The translations under genes were made by a program, and so were the position numbers. A DNA stretch of 9,446 nucleotides, taken from NCBI GenBank assembly GCA_020442505.1, contig JAGRJZ010000140.1:1-9446 (forward strand). The letters are read 5' to 3'. The stretch comes from Alphaproteobacteria bacterium. Its GTDB lineage: Bacteria; Pseudomonadota; Alphaproteobacteria; Micavibrionales; Micavibrionaceae. The notes below the pieces were generated by a model. That model was not told the origin of the DNA. It saw only the letters and a program-made list of their open reading frames with translations, and made no database searches. Of this stretch, positions 1 through 6,255 are shown one piece after another. Within the stretch, counting starts at the first letter, position 1, and each line of letters begins with the position of its first letter.

Positions 1-506
1 TGAAACTGGATGCCGAAGGTCGGGTGGGTTTCGTGTTGCAGGGCCATCAGGATGGCGTCTTCGTCGTCGGTCGTGGCTGTCGGGCGCAGGGGACAGCCAG
101 CGTTCAGCTCCACGATCAGGGAATGATACCGTCCGCCCTCCAGCGGATTGGGCAGTCCCATAAACAGCCCGTCCGCATTGTGCTCGATGAGGCTCGCGCG
201 GCCATGGACGGGGGAGGGCGCCCGAATGATCCGCCCGCCGAAAACCTCTCCGATGCATTGATGTCCCAGACACACCCCTAAAATGGGAACGCGTCCCGAA
301 AAATGCCGGACGATCGCGCAGGAAATCCCGGCCTCTTGCGGGGTGCAGGGCCCGGGGGAGAGGATAATCGCCTCCGGCGGATCCGCGGCAACGGCGTCGA
401 GCGTGATCGCGTCGTTGCGGACAACCTGCCGCTCTCTCCCCAATTGTCCGACATAGCGGGCCAGGTTGTGAACAAAGGAATCGTAATTGTCGATCAGAAG
501 GATCAT
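1..506 (-). CDS. trpG: Glutamine amidotransferase, anthranilate/aminodeoxychorismate synthase component II (C-terminus cut by window edge)
   Basis: This subunit hydrolyses glutamine and hands ammonia to the chorismate-using partner (TrpE for tryptophan, PabB for folate). The visible 168 residues start MILLIDNYDSF, a hallmark of the family. They continue with the oxyanion strand SPGPCTP (about 50-56), the nucleophile elbow GVCLGHQ with catalytic Cys79, a HGRASLIEHN segment (101-110) and RYHSL (126-130). The sequence ends at GIQF, just before the expected HPES motif that carries the catalytic His and Glu, so the last 20-30 residues lie outside the window. The ATG at 506 is the only sensible start because family homology begins there. 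It lies 43 bp after the channel gene's stop, with purine-rich GAGGAGAGA about 20 nt upstream. TrpG and PabA cannot be separated from sequence alone. A trpD or trpC gene beyond position 1 would favour TrpG. Confidence 0.9.
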   Translation of the reverse strand, partial: MILLIDNYDSFVHNLARYVGQLGRERQVVRNDAITLDAVAADPPEAIILSPGPCTPQEAGISCAIVRHFSGRVPILGVCLGHQCIGEVFGGRIIRAPSPVHGRASLIEHNADGLFMGLPNPLEGGRYHSLIVELNAGCPLRPTATTDDEDAILMALQHETHPTFGIQF

Positions 507-549
507 GATTCGATACGGTACAGTTTTGAATCTCTCCTCGTCTCCCGGT

Positions 550-1908
550 TCAGGGCGCTTTTTTTGTTGAGGATTTTTTGACGGGAACTCCGGACGGCGG
601 CGCGTCCGGGAAATGCATGACGCGCTGCGGGAAGGGGATTTGGATATTGTACGCGTGGAACGCGTCCCACAGCGCCAGCATGACTTCACCCCGGGTGTTG
701 GTTACACCGTTCTCGGCATCGCGAATCCAAAACCGAAGCGTAAAATCCAGCGACGATTCTCCGAAAGCCACCAAATGACACACCGGGGCGCGCTCCTTTA
801 CGACCCGCTCGGGGATCAGGGCGGCTTCCTCGGCCAGGGCTTTGACCTCGTGCGGGTTGTGGCGGTAATCGACCCCGAACTTGACCTCGAGCCGGATAAA
901 GGTGTCGCCGTGCGACCAGTTTACCACGTCCTGGGTGATAAAAGTTTCGTTTGGGATCAAAAAGGATTTGTTGTCGCGGGTAACGATTTCGGTATAGCGC
1001 GCCCCCATATATTCGACCCAGCCGAAAATGCCGTTGGGCATCTCGATAATGTCCCCGGGCTTGATGGATTTGTCCATCAGCAACAACATGCCCGAAAACA
1101 GGTTTGAAATGACTTTTTGAAGCCCGAAACCGACCCCGAGACCCACCGCCCCGGAAAAGACCGCGAAGAGGGACAGGTCGACCCCGGCGGCGGTCACGCC
1201 GATCAAAAGAGCGACGACGATCAGTATAATCCGGATGATTTTGCCGATCAGTACACGGGAAGAGGGCGTTAAGCTTGTGACCCGCCGCAAGCGTCGCTCC
1301 GCGAACCCGGAAGCGGCCAGAGCCGCATAGAGAAGCAAAAACAGGGCCAGCAGCCCCTTGATGACGGTCAGGGCCGAAAAGCGGAAATCGCCGACATTCA
1401 TCCCGACCGCGTCCAGCGCCGCAACGGTTTCGTCCAGTATTCCCAAAATCTCGAGCGCGGCGATCGTCCAGATCGTCAACGCGAACAGATTCCGCAGCGC
1501 GGTATTTTCGATCAGTTGCAAGGCGAATCGAATGACGATCCACGCCGCGAGGAGCGCCATGACGGCCTGCGCAAAGGCGACGCTGTGGCTGCCGGCGAAC
1601 TCCGCCGCGCTGAGCTGCGTTCCAACAAGCAAAATCAACAGCGCCGTGATCTGCATCGTCAGGCGGCTGATGTTTTTCAGAATTTGCTTGCCCCGGGGGC
1701 GAAGCGTGGTTTTTAAAATCGCGCTGTTCAGTCGTGGCTGAACGATTTTCCGTATGAAGAAACCTGCCAGCAGGGCGAAAAGAACCAGGCCGCCCTGAAT
1801 AGCGCTGTCGAAGGTTAATATATGCGCGCCCGTCCATTCCTCCGCTTTCTCGAGCAGAGCCTGGGGGTCAAGCGTCTTTAAACCGTCGATGGTAAGGCCG
1901 GGCATCAT
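550..1908 (-). CDS. MscS-family mechanosensitive ion channel, multi-TM
   Basis: This is an inner-membrane channel of the small-conductance mechanosensitive family, expected to open under membrane tension and release solutes during hypo-osmotic shock. The 452-residue product is longer than E. coli MscS (286). Several hydrophobic helices (about 36-53, 83-100, 110-132, 141-158, 178-200, 219-242) precede the pore helix. The core follows: the pore-lining stretch at 245-278 contains GAVGLGVGFGLQKVISN, then KPGDIIEM (283-290), the beta domain with FLIPNETFITQDVVNWS (316-332), and an alpha/beta cytoplasmic domain ending IPFPQRVMHF (424-433). The tail is short and lysine-rich. Two adjacent ATGs (1908 and 1905) are both possible starts, and neither has an obvious Shine-Dalgarno site. 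The gene is upstream of and co-oriented with trpG (43-bp gap), and divergent from prfA. The subfamily is uncertain. Confidence 0.92.
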   Translation of the reverse strand: MMPGLTIDGLKTLDPQALLEKAEEWTGAHILTFDSAIQGGLVLFALLAGFFIRKIVQPRLNSAILKTTLRPRGKQILKNISRLTMQITALLILLVGTQLSAAEFAGSHSVAFAQAVMALLAAWIVIRFALQLIENTALRNLFALTIWTIAALEILGILDETVAALDAVGMNVGDFRFSALTVIKGLLALFLLLYAALAASGFAERRLRRVTSLTPSSRVLIGKIIRIILIVVALLIGVTAAGVDLSLFAVFSGAVGLGVGFGLQKVISNLFSGMLLLMDKSIKPGDIIEMPNGIFGWVEYMGARYTEIVTRDNKSFLIPNETFITQDVVNWSHGDTFIRLEVKFGVDYRHNPHEVKALAEEAALIPERVVKERAPVCHLVAFGESSLDFTLRFWIRDAENGVTNTRGEVMLALWDAFHAYNIQIPFPQRVMHFPDAPPSGVPVKKSSTKKAP

Positions 1909-2043
1909 ATTCGCTACGATAAACGATTGCGAGCGGGGAGGATAGGGGGGAGCCCGTTTCTTTCACAGAAGATATCTTTTCGAGGCAACCGAAATAGTAT
2001 ATCTGTATACCCTGTTGGAACCTACGGGAAGAAGCCTTACGAC
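1909..2043. promoter_or_regulatory. Divergent intergenic region between the MscS-type gene and prfA
   Basis: This 135-bp gap must hold promoters for both diverging genes. On the minus strand, TATACT at 2001-1996 is a good -10 candidate, but the matching -35 (TAGGTT, 17 nt away) is poor. On the plus strand the candidates are TATATC (1998-2003) and TATACC (2006-2011), with no convincing -35. The two directions therefore seem to overlap on one AT-rich core. Two small symmetries lie here: the perfect palindrome AAGATATCTT (1969-1978), and GTATA-TCTG-TATAC (1997-2010), which covers the -10 candidates and could be an operator. A G-rich stretch lies at 1935-1951. The region's promoter role follows from gene orientation; the exact boxes are guesses. 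Confidence 0.35.
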
Positions 2044-3108
2044 ATGTCTTTGCAGCAAAAATTGCAACCGATCAAGGCCCGTCATCGGGAGCTGGCCGCG
2101 TTAATGGCGGAAGGTGGATTGTCCGGCGACCAATTCGCGGATTTGTCCTGCGAATATGCGGAGCTATCGCCCGTGGTAGAGGCGATTGACGCCTATGAAA
2201 AGGCGCTGCAGGAGCAACAAGACCTGGAAGAGATGCTGGCCGACCCCGACATGAAGGCAATGGCGCAGGATGATCTCTATGCGCTGGAGAAAAAAATACC
2301 GGCGCTGGAAGATCAGATCAAACTGGCGCTTATCCCGAAGGACTCGGCGGATACGAAAAACGCGATTCTCGAAATCCGGGCAGGGACGGGCGGTGACGAA
2401 GCGGCTTTGTTCGCTGCGGATTTATTTGCAATGTATAGGGGGTATGCCGCCGCGCATGGCTGGCAGATGGGAGTCGTTTCCGCCGCGGAGAACGACATCG
2501 GCGGCTATAAGGAAATTATCGCGGAAGTCAAAGGCCGCGATGTTTTCTCGCGTCTTAAGTTCGAATCCGGCGCTCATCGCGTGCAGCGCGTCCCCAAGAC
2601 CGAGAGCGGGGGGCGAATTCATACCTCCGCCGCCACGGTCGCGGTTCTGCCCGAGGCGGAGGAAGTCGATATCGCGATCAATCCGGAGGATTTGCGGATC
2701 GACACCTATCGCTCCCAAGGGGCCGGGGGACAGCACGTCAACACGACGGACAGCGCGGTGCGGATTACGCACGTCCCGACCGGGATCGTGGTGGAGATGC
2801 AGGAAGAACGATCCCAGCATAAAAACCGGGCCAAGGCGATGACGGTTCTGCGGACGCGGCTATACGACGCGCAGCGCCAAAAACTGGCGGCCGATCGGGC
2901 CGCGGATCGCAAGGGGCAGGTCGGATCGGGCGACCGTTCGGAACGCATTCGGACGTATAATTTTCCCCAAAGCCGGATCACCGACCACCGCGTGAATCTG
3001 ACTCTTTATAAGCTGGACGAGGTATTGTCCGGGGAAGCGCTGGACGAGGTAATCGACCAGTTGATCGCCGAGGATCAGGCCGAAAGACTGGCCGAGCTGG
3101 ACGTGTGA
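2044..3108 (+). CDS. prfA: Peptide chain release factor 1 (RF1)
   Basis: RF1 reads UAA and UAG in the ribosomal A site and triggers hydrolysis of peptidyl-tRNA. The 354-residue product matches the usual RF1 length. An N-terminal helical domain occupies about 1-100. The codon-recognition tripeptide is PKT at 184-186 in RVPKTESGGRIHTS, and the P-x-T form marks RF1 rather than RF2 (SPF). The peptidyl-transfer loop GAGGQHVN has GGQ at 228-230, followed by the conserved EERSQHKNRAKA (254-265). The frame is open upstream to an ATG at 1927, but family homology begins at MSLQQKL, so I choose the ATG at 2044. GGGAAGAAG lies about 10 nt before it. The gene ends in TGA, a codon served by RF2. The usual downstream partner prmC, the methylase of the GGQ glutamine, is absent because the next gene converges from the other strand. 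Confidence 0.96.
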   Translation: MSLQQKLQPIKARHRELAALMAEGGLSGDQFADLSCEYAELSPVVEAIDAYEKALQEQQDLEEMLADPDMKAMAQDDLYALEKKIPALEDQIKLALIPKDSADTKNAILEIRAGTGGDEAALFAADLFAMYRGYAAAHGWQMGVVSAAENDIGGYKEIIAEVKGRDVFSRLKFESGAHRVQRVPKTESGGRIHTSAATVAVLPEAEEVDIAINPEDLRIDTYRSQGAGGQHVNTTDSAVRITHVPTGIVVEMQEERSQHKNRAKAMTVLRTRLYDAQRQKLAADRAADRKGQVGSGDRSERIRTYNFPQSRITDHRVNLTLYKLDEVLSGEALDEVIDQLIAEDQAERLAELDV

Positions 3109-3111
3109 TCG

Positions 3112-3597
3112 TTATTTCCCGGCGGCGATGTTCTGGATACTTTGATCAACAAGATTGCCGGCGGTTTTTTTCGTCATCCGCTCGCGCAACAGATCATGAG
3201 CCGATTGCATTGCAAGCTGCGCCGCGTGCGCCCGGATGGAGGCGACGGCGCTTTGCTCCATCCGATGGAGGCGCTCGGAGAGTTGTTGCTCTCGCCGGGC
3301 GATGGATTGGGACAATTCCTCCTCGGCCTTTTCCTGAATGCTGGCCGCATGCTTGCGAGCTGTCTCGACGATGCGGGCGGCCTCTTCGGTGGCGTCGCGC
3401 TGTTTACGCTGATACTGGGCCAGCAACTCCTGCGCCTCGACCCGGAGGGATTCTGCGGCCTCGATCTCCTTGCGGATGTCGTCGATCCGGTCGTCCAGCT
3501 TGGCAAGAAAGGGCACGCGACCCAGACGATACGCAAAAACGGCGAACAAAACGAAGGAAATCAGAACCCAAATGCCAGCGTCGTGTAACAGTTCCAT
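3112..3597 (-). CDS. atpF: F0F1 ATP synthase subunit b
   Basis: Subunit b is half of the peripheral stalk that holds the F1 catalytic head still against the rotating c-ring. The 161-residue product has a single N-terminal membrane helix (about 8-24, GIWVLISFVLFAVFAY). A long charged, heptad-like helix runs to the end (DDRIDDIRKEIEAAESLRVEAQELL and onward), as expected for the cytoplasmic coiled stalk that contacts subunit delta. It starts 2 nt after the stop of the b' gene, in TGATCATG on the coding strand, so translation is probably coupled. This pairing of b' and b is standard in Alphaproteobacteria and other groups with heterodimeric stalks. It is the last gene of the series, with no F1 genes following. 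Its stop lies 3 bp from the convergent prfA stop, and I see no terminator on this strand. Confidence 0.93.
   Translation of the reverse strand: MELLHDAGIWVLISFVLFAVFAYRLGRVPFLAKLDDRIDDIRKEIEAAESLRVEAQELLAQYQRKQRDATEEAARIVETARKHAASIQEKAEEELSQSIARREQQLSERLHRMEQSAVASIRAHAAQLAMQSAHDLLRERMTKKTAGNLVDQSIQNIAAGK
3119..3171 (+). terminator. Probable rho-independent terminator of prfA, inside the 3' end of atpF
   Basis: On the plus strand the arms CCG-g-CGGCGAT (3119-3129) and ATTGCCG-g-CGG (3154-3164) can pair. That gives ten pairs with one G-G mismatch and one G-U wobble, and a 24-nt loop. Seven T residues (3165-3171) follow the stem directly. It begins 11 nt after the prfA stop and lies wholly inside the convergent atpF gene, antisense to its last codons. 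The loop is larger than usual and the pairing was done by hand, so confidence is moderate. Confidence 0.5.
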
Positions 3598-3599
3598 GA

Positions 3600-4262
3600 T
3601 CAGGCAGCCTCTTTTTTGTTCATGGATTTCAAAATCTTTCCGGCTTCCTCGGGCGTGGTCTCTATGCCAGTAAGCTTGCGGAGGATATCGGTTGCGATGT
3701 TTGTGGCAACGGCGTCCATCTCGGCGATGGCGTCTTCCGTGGCTTTTGCGATCCGGCTTTCCACCGCATGGAGCTCGTTGGTCGTCTTTTCTTGAAAGGC
3801 TTTGTTTTGCTTGATCGTGTGGGCCTTTATTTTTTCATGCATGGCAGCCAGGGTCTCCGAGGCCTGTGCCCGCGCGGAAGACAGGGAATCGTCATAGGTC
3901 TTTTGCACCGATTCGGCTTCGTTTTTAAGTCGTTCGGCCGTTTCAAGATCGCCCTGTATGTGGGCTTGACGGTTCTCCAACAGGCCCGAGATGGCCGGCA
4001 ATATGCGGGTAGAGAAAAACACGTACAGGATCAGAAACGCAACAGCCAGCCAGAAAACCTGCGACGCGTAGGTCGAGGGATCGAATTGCGGCAGGCCCGC
4101 TTCCTTGGAGGCATGTTCCGCGTGAGCGCCGTCCGCAGTCGATTCGATCGCGGTTATTGCTTCTTGTGCCCCATGCACCGATTCGGCCAAAGCCGCAGGG
4201 GCAGCCAGCGCGCTGACGCACAAAACACACAGGGCAAGAAGCAAAAAGCCGCGTACGAACAT
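3600..4262 (-). CDS. atpF': F0F1 ATP synthase subunit b' with apparent signal peptide and periplasmic N-tail
   Basis: This is the second peripheral-stalk subunit, pairing with b. The 220-residue product contains the b' signature GLPQFDPSTYASQVFWL (57-73), a membrane helix at about 66-84, and a long charged helix to the C-terminus. Before this lies an N-terminal extension: MFVRGFLLLALCVLCVSALA and a following A-L-A/E site look like a cleavable signal peptide (1-26). A polar tail of about 30 residues with several His follows before the DPSTYASQ region. Stalk b subunits have their N-terminus outside the cytoplasm, so such a tail would be periplasmic. I chose the ATG at 4262, which is preceded by AAGGACGAGG at 11-22 nt. 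An earlier in-frame ATG at 4310 would overlap atpE and add only a charged leader. The gap to atpE is 28 bp. The signal-peptide reading is inference and could instead be a second anchor helix. Confidence 0.9.
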   Translation of the reverse strand: MFVRGFLLLALCVLCVSALAAPAALAESVHGAQEAITAIESTADGAHAEHASKEAGLPQFDPSTYASQVFWLAVAFLILYVFFSTRILPAISGLLENRQAHIQGDLETAERLKNEAESVQKTYDDSLSSARAQASETLAAMHEKIKAHTIKQNKAFQEKTTNELHAVESRIAKATEDAIAEMDAVATNIATDILRKLTGIETTPEEAGKILKSMNKKEAA

Positions 4263-4290
4263 TATGAAGACGTCCTCGTCCTTTTTTCGC

Positions 4291-4515
4291 TTAACCGAAC
4301 AGGATGACAAGCGAAATAACCAGGGCGAAAATAGCCAGAGCCTCGGTCAGAGCGAAGGTCAGGAAGAATTTCTTATCCAGAATGCTCTGAGCGTTCGGGT
4401 TACGTCCGACGGCCAGGTTGTAAGAGGCGAAAATCAGACCGAGACCGATCCCCACCCCGATAATCGGGCAAAGAGCGATAGCGGCGGCGATCAGTTTTGC
4501 GGCGGCGATATCCAT
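4291..4515 (-). CDS. atpE: F0F1 ATP synthase subunit c (proteolipid ring)
   Basis: Subunit c forms the rotating membrane ring that carries protons past subunit a. The product has 74 residues and folds as a two-helix hairpin. Helix 1 (about 5-34) has the glycine repeat GVGIGLG (20-26). The polar loop is RNPNAQ (38-43). Helix 2 (about 50-72) carries the essential carboxylate Glu58 in LTEALAI. The residue after Glu58 is Ala, and the helix-1 position used for sodium in Na-type rings is Leu, so this should be a proton ring. I chose the ATG at 4515 because the family begins with the DIAAAKLIAA helix; an upstream in-frame ATG at 4575 would add a charged 20-residue leader. Cys16-Pro17 within helix 1 is unusual. 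A separate strong ribosome site and A-rich leader precede it, fitting the high copy number of c. Confidence 0.95.
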   Translation of the reverse strand: MDIAAAKLIAAAIALCPIIGVGIGLGLIFASYNLAVGRNPNAQSILDKKFFLTFALTEALAIFALVISLVILFG

Positions 4516-4522
4516 TGTTTTT

Positions 4523-4533
4523 GGTTCCTTCTC
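4523..4533 (-). promoter_or_regulatory. Ribosome binding site of atpE with A-rich leader
   Basis: The coding strand reads GAGAAGGAACC, whose AAGGAA core lies 9 nt before the atpE ATG. The preceding 35 nt or so (to about 4560) is very A-rich and probably unstructured, which should aid initiation. This is the clearest ribosome site in the F0 cluster. atpI and atpB have none, which fits the need for more c than a. The role in stoichiometry is inference. Confidence 0.65.
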
Positions 4534-4563
4534 TTCAATTTTTTGTTTTGTGGTTTCGTTCCT

Positions 4564-4589
4564 ACGAATGGACACGAATAAACACGAAT
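4564..4589. repeat. Three tandem 10-bp-phased ACGAAT repeats upstream of atpE
   Basis: ACGAAT occurs at 4564, 4574 and 4584 in exact 10-bp steps, with units ACGAATGGAC, ACGAATAAAC and ACGAATGCGC. On the coding strand of the operon these read as ATTCGT repeats about 50-75 nt before the atpE start. The first unit can also form a small hairpin with TTCGT (4555-4559) across a 4-nt loop. The one-turn spacing suggests either stacked protein binding on one face of the DNA or a dispersed intergenic repeat. No function is shown. Confidence 0.6.
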
Positions 4590-4630
4590 GCGCGCTGTTT
4601 TTCCAGTCCTTTTTACGTCTTTTTTATGCT

Positions 4631-5479
4631 TTAGGGCGTCTCCATCGTGTAATTTTTCTTGGGCAGCATGTAGTGCGTTCCGTACTTTTCTTTCAGTTCC
4701 TCCATCAGACCGTTGTCGATTGAAAAGCGCAGAGCATTATTGATCATCTGGTGCATCATCGGTTCGTTTTTCGGAACGCCTAAAACCATGGGATAAATTT
4801 TTACCGGGGGGACATCTTTCACCTGACGCAGCTTTCCTGGGTTTTGTTCCAGAAAATTCCTGATTTCGTCGTAGTCAGTAATCATGACATCCGCCTTTCC
4901 GGTCGTGATATTCATGATCCACTCCGCGTTCTGTGCCATGGGCGGAACGCCGATGGTTTCAGCCTGAGGAAAGGCGCTGCGGGCAAGGTTATAGCTCATG
5001 GCACCGTCAATGACGGAAAATTTAATATCCGGGCTGTTCAATAACGCCAGATTTCCGTCAAAGCGGGTATCATCGGCGCGTACCCACGGATACAGCGCGC
5101 TATAATAAACAGGTATGGTCAGCATGAAATTTTTGAACTTGGGCGCGTCGGGCCACATGAGGGCGCAAGCCATATCGTAGCGGCCCGTGGCAAACCCTTC
5201 GCCGATATTGCCCCAGCCGACTTCCTCCGTCCATTCGATCTTCAGGTCCAGAAGCTCGCCGATCGCGTTCATCAGGTCGTAGACGATCCCGGTTTGCTTC
5301 CCGCCGTTGTCGTAATCCTGATAAAAATAAGGCGGCCAGCTGACATAGGCGCACCGGATGGTTTCCGTTCGCATCACGCGGTCATAGGTCGACTCCTTCT
5401 CTTTTGTTCCTGCTGCGTGCGCAGACGGCAGAAGGAGCAAGGAAAGCAGAGCGGTGAAAAGGAGAGCGCATTTCTTCAT
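4631..5479 (-). CDS. Periplasmic substrate-binding protein, family 3 type, inside the F0 operon
   Basis: This is a secreted solute-binding protein of the bacterial family 3 fold (relatives bind polar amino acids and similar small molecules, or act as sensors). It has 282 residues. Residues 1-22 form a Sec signal peptide (MKKCALLFTALLSLLLLP, then AHA/AG) without a lipobox cysteine at the cleavage site, so the product should be soluble in the periplasm. Lobe 1 begins IRCAYVSWPPYFY (41-53), then TGIVYDLMNAIGELLDLKI (63-81), GFATGRYDMACALM (95-108) and a PVYYS turn. Lobe 2 begins near IKFSVIDGAMSYN, then GKADVMITDYDEIRNFL (194-210). LRFSIDNGLMEELKEKYG (250-267) ends the fold. Where amino-acid binders have a carboxylate-gripping Arg, my hand alignment gives Lys114, so the ligand is unknown. 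GAGGG sits 6 nt before the ATG, and the gene starts 23 bp after atpB. No permease or ATPase is nearby. Confidence 0.88.
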   Translation of the reverse strand: MKKCALLFTALLSLLLLPSAHAAGTKEKESTYDRVMRTETIRCAYVSWPPYFYQDYDNGGKQTGIVYDLMNAIGELLDLKIEWTEEVGWGNIGEGFATGRYDMACALMWPDAPKFKNFMLTIPVYYSALYPWVRADDTRFDGNLALLNSPDIKFSVIDGAMSYNLARSAFPQAETIGVPPMAQNAEWIMNITTGKADVMITDYDEIRNFLEQNPGKLRQVKDVPPVKIYPMVLGVPKNEPMMHQMINNALRFSIDNGLMEELKEKYGTHYMLPKKNYTMETP

Positions 5480-5485
5480 TGTGGA

Positions 5486-5490
5486 CCCTC
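5486..5490 (-). promoter_or_regulatory. Ribosome binding site of the substrate-binding-protein gene
   Basis: The coding strand shows GAGGG 6 nt before the ATG at 5479, within the 23-bp gap after atpB. It fixes the start and indicates independent, probably efficient initiation for this inserted gene. Confidence 0.6.
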
Positions 5491-5502
5491 TGTGGCTTTT
5501 AA

Positions 5503-6249
5503 TCAGTGATGCAATTCAACCGTATCTTTCAGATAAATACAGGACAAAACCGTAAAAACATAGGCGTGGAGGAGGGCGATCAGAAGCTCGAACGCGATCA
5601 GGACGCTGTTGAAAACCATGGGGACGATCCCCAGCGCCACGCCGCCGATCCCGAAGGCCAGCATTCCGACGCTGAACCCGGCGAAGACCTTTAGCATCAG
5701 GTGTCCGGCCATCATATTCGCGAAAAGCCGGACGGACAAGGTCACAGGCCGGACGAGGAAAGAAATCAGCTCGATCGGGATAATCAACGGAAACATCCAG
5801 AACGGTACGTCCGGCGGCACGAAGAGGCTGAAAAATTTTAGCCCGTGGCGGAAAAGACCAATCAACAAAACCATCACGAAGATCATCGCGGCCAGCGCGC
5901 CGGTGACGATCAGATGGCTGGTATAGGTGAAGGAAAAGGGAATCAGTCCCAGCACGTTCCCCATCAGTACGACGACGAATAAGGTGAAGATCAGGGGGAA
6001 ATACTGGCGCCCTGCGGGGCCGATATTCTCCCGGATCATGCCCGCGACGAATTCGTAGAGCATCTCCGCCGCGACCTGGACCCGGCCGGGGATCAAGGCC
6101 TTGCGCCGGACGGCGATCGATAAAAAGGTGGAGGACACCACGACGGCGATCATCATCCAAAGGGCGGAGTTCGTGAAGGACAGATCCACCCCCCCGAGAG
6201 AAAAGGGAATGATCGGTTCGATAACAAACTGATGAATCGGATCGGCCAT
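5503..6249 (-). CDS. atpB: F0F1 ATP synthase subunit a
   Basis: Subunit a is the membrane stator that provides the two half-channels for protons at the c-ring. The 248-residue length is normal for Alphaproteobacteria. The start MADPIHQFVIEPIIP is typical of the class. Membrane helices lie at about 29-47, 84-105, 112-134, 152-172, 175-200 and 204-240. The essential arginine is Arg174 in TLSVRLFANMMAGH (170-183), and the last helices carry FELLIALLHAYVFTVLSCIYL (220-240), the conserved C-terminal pore region. It begins 6 nt after the atpI stop and ends in TGA 23 bp before the substrate-binding-protein gene. No Shine-Dalgarno site is visible before the ATG (coding strand GTTAAAACAGC), so initiation probably depends on coupling to atpI. 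Confidence 0.96.
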   Translation of the reverse strand: MADPIHQFVIEPIIPFSLGGVDLSFTNSALWMMIAVVVSSTFLSIAVRRKALIPGRVQVAAEMLYEFVAGMIRENIGPAGRQYFPLIFTLFVVVLMGNVLGLIPFSFTYTSHLIVTGALAAMIFVMVLLIGLFRHGLKFFSLFVPPDVPFWMFPLIIPIELISFLVRPVTLSVRLFANMMAGHLMLKVFAGFSVGMLAFGIGGVALGIVPMVFNSVLIAFELLIALLHAYVFTVLSCIYLKDTVELHH

Positions 6250-6255
6250 GCTGTT

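Noticed and set aside
550..568. T-run near the end of the channel gene as a terminator
   Set aside because: The run of T is on the strand opposite to the genes, so it reads as A's in their transcript, and no gene on the plus strand ends there.
686..1837. Minus-strand 383-codon frame overlapping the channel gene
   Set aside because: The other frame encodes an unmistakable MscS-family protein. This one has an Arg/Gly-rich composition typical of a frame shadow.
4291..4515. Sodium-driven c-ring
   Set aside because: The residue after Glu58 is Ala, not Ser or Thr, and the helix-1 position expected to be Gln in sodium rings is Leu by hand alignment, so a proton ring is more likely.
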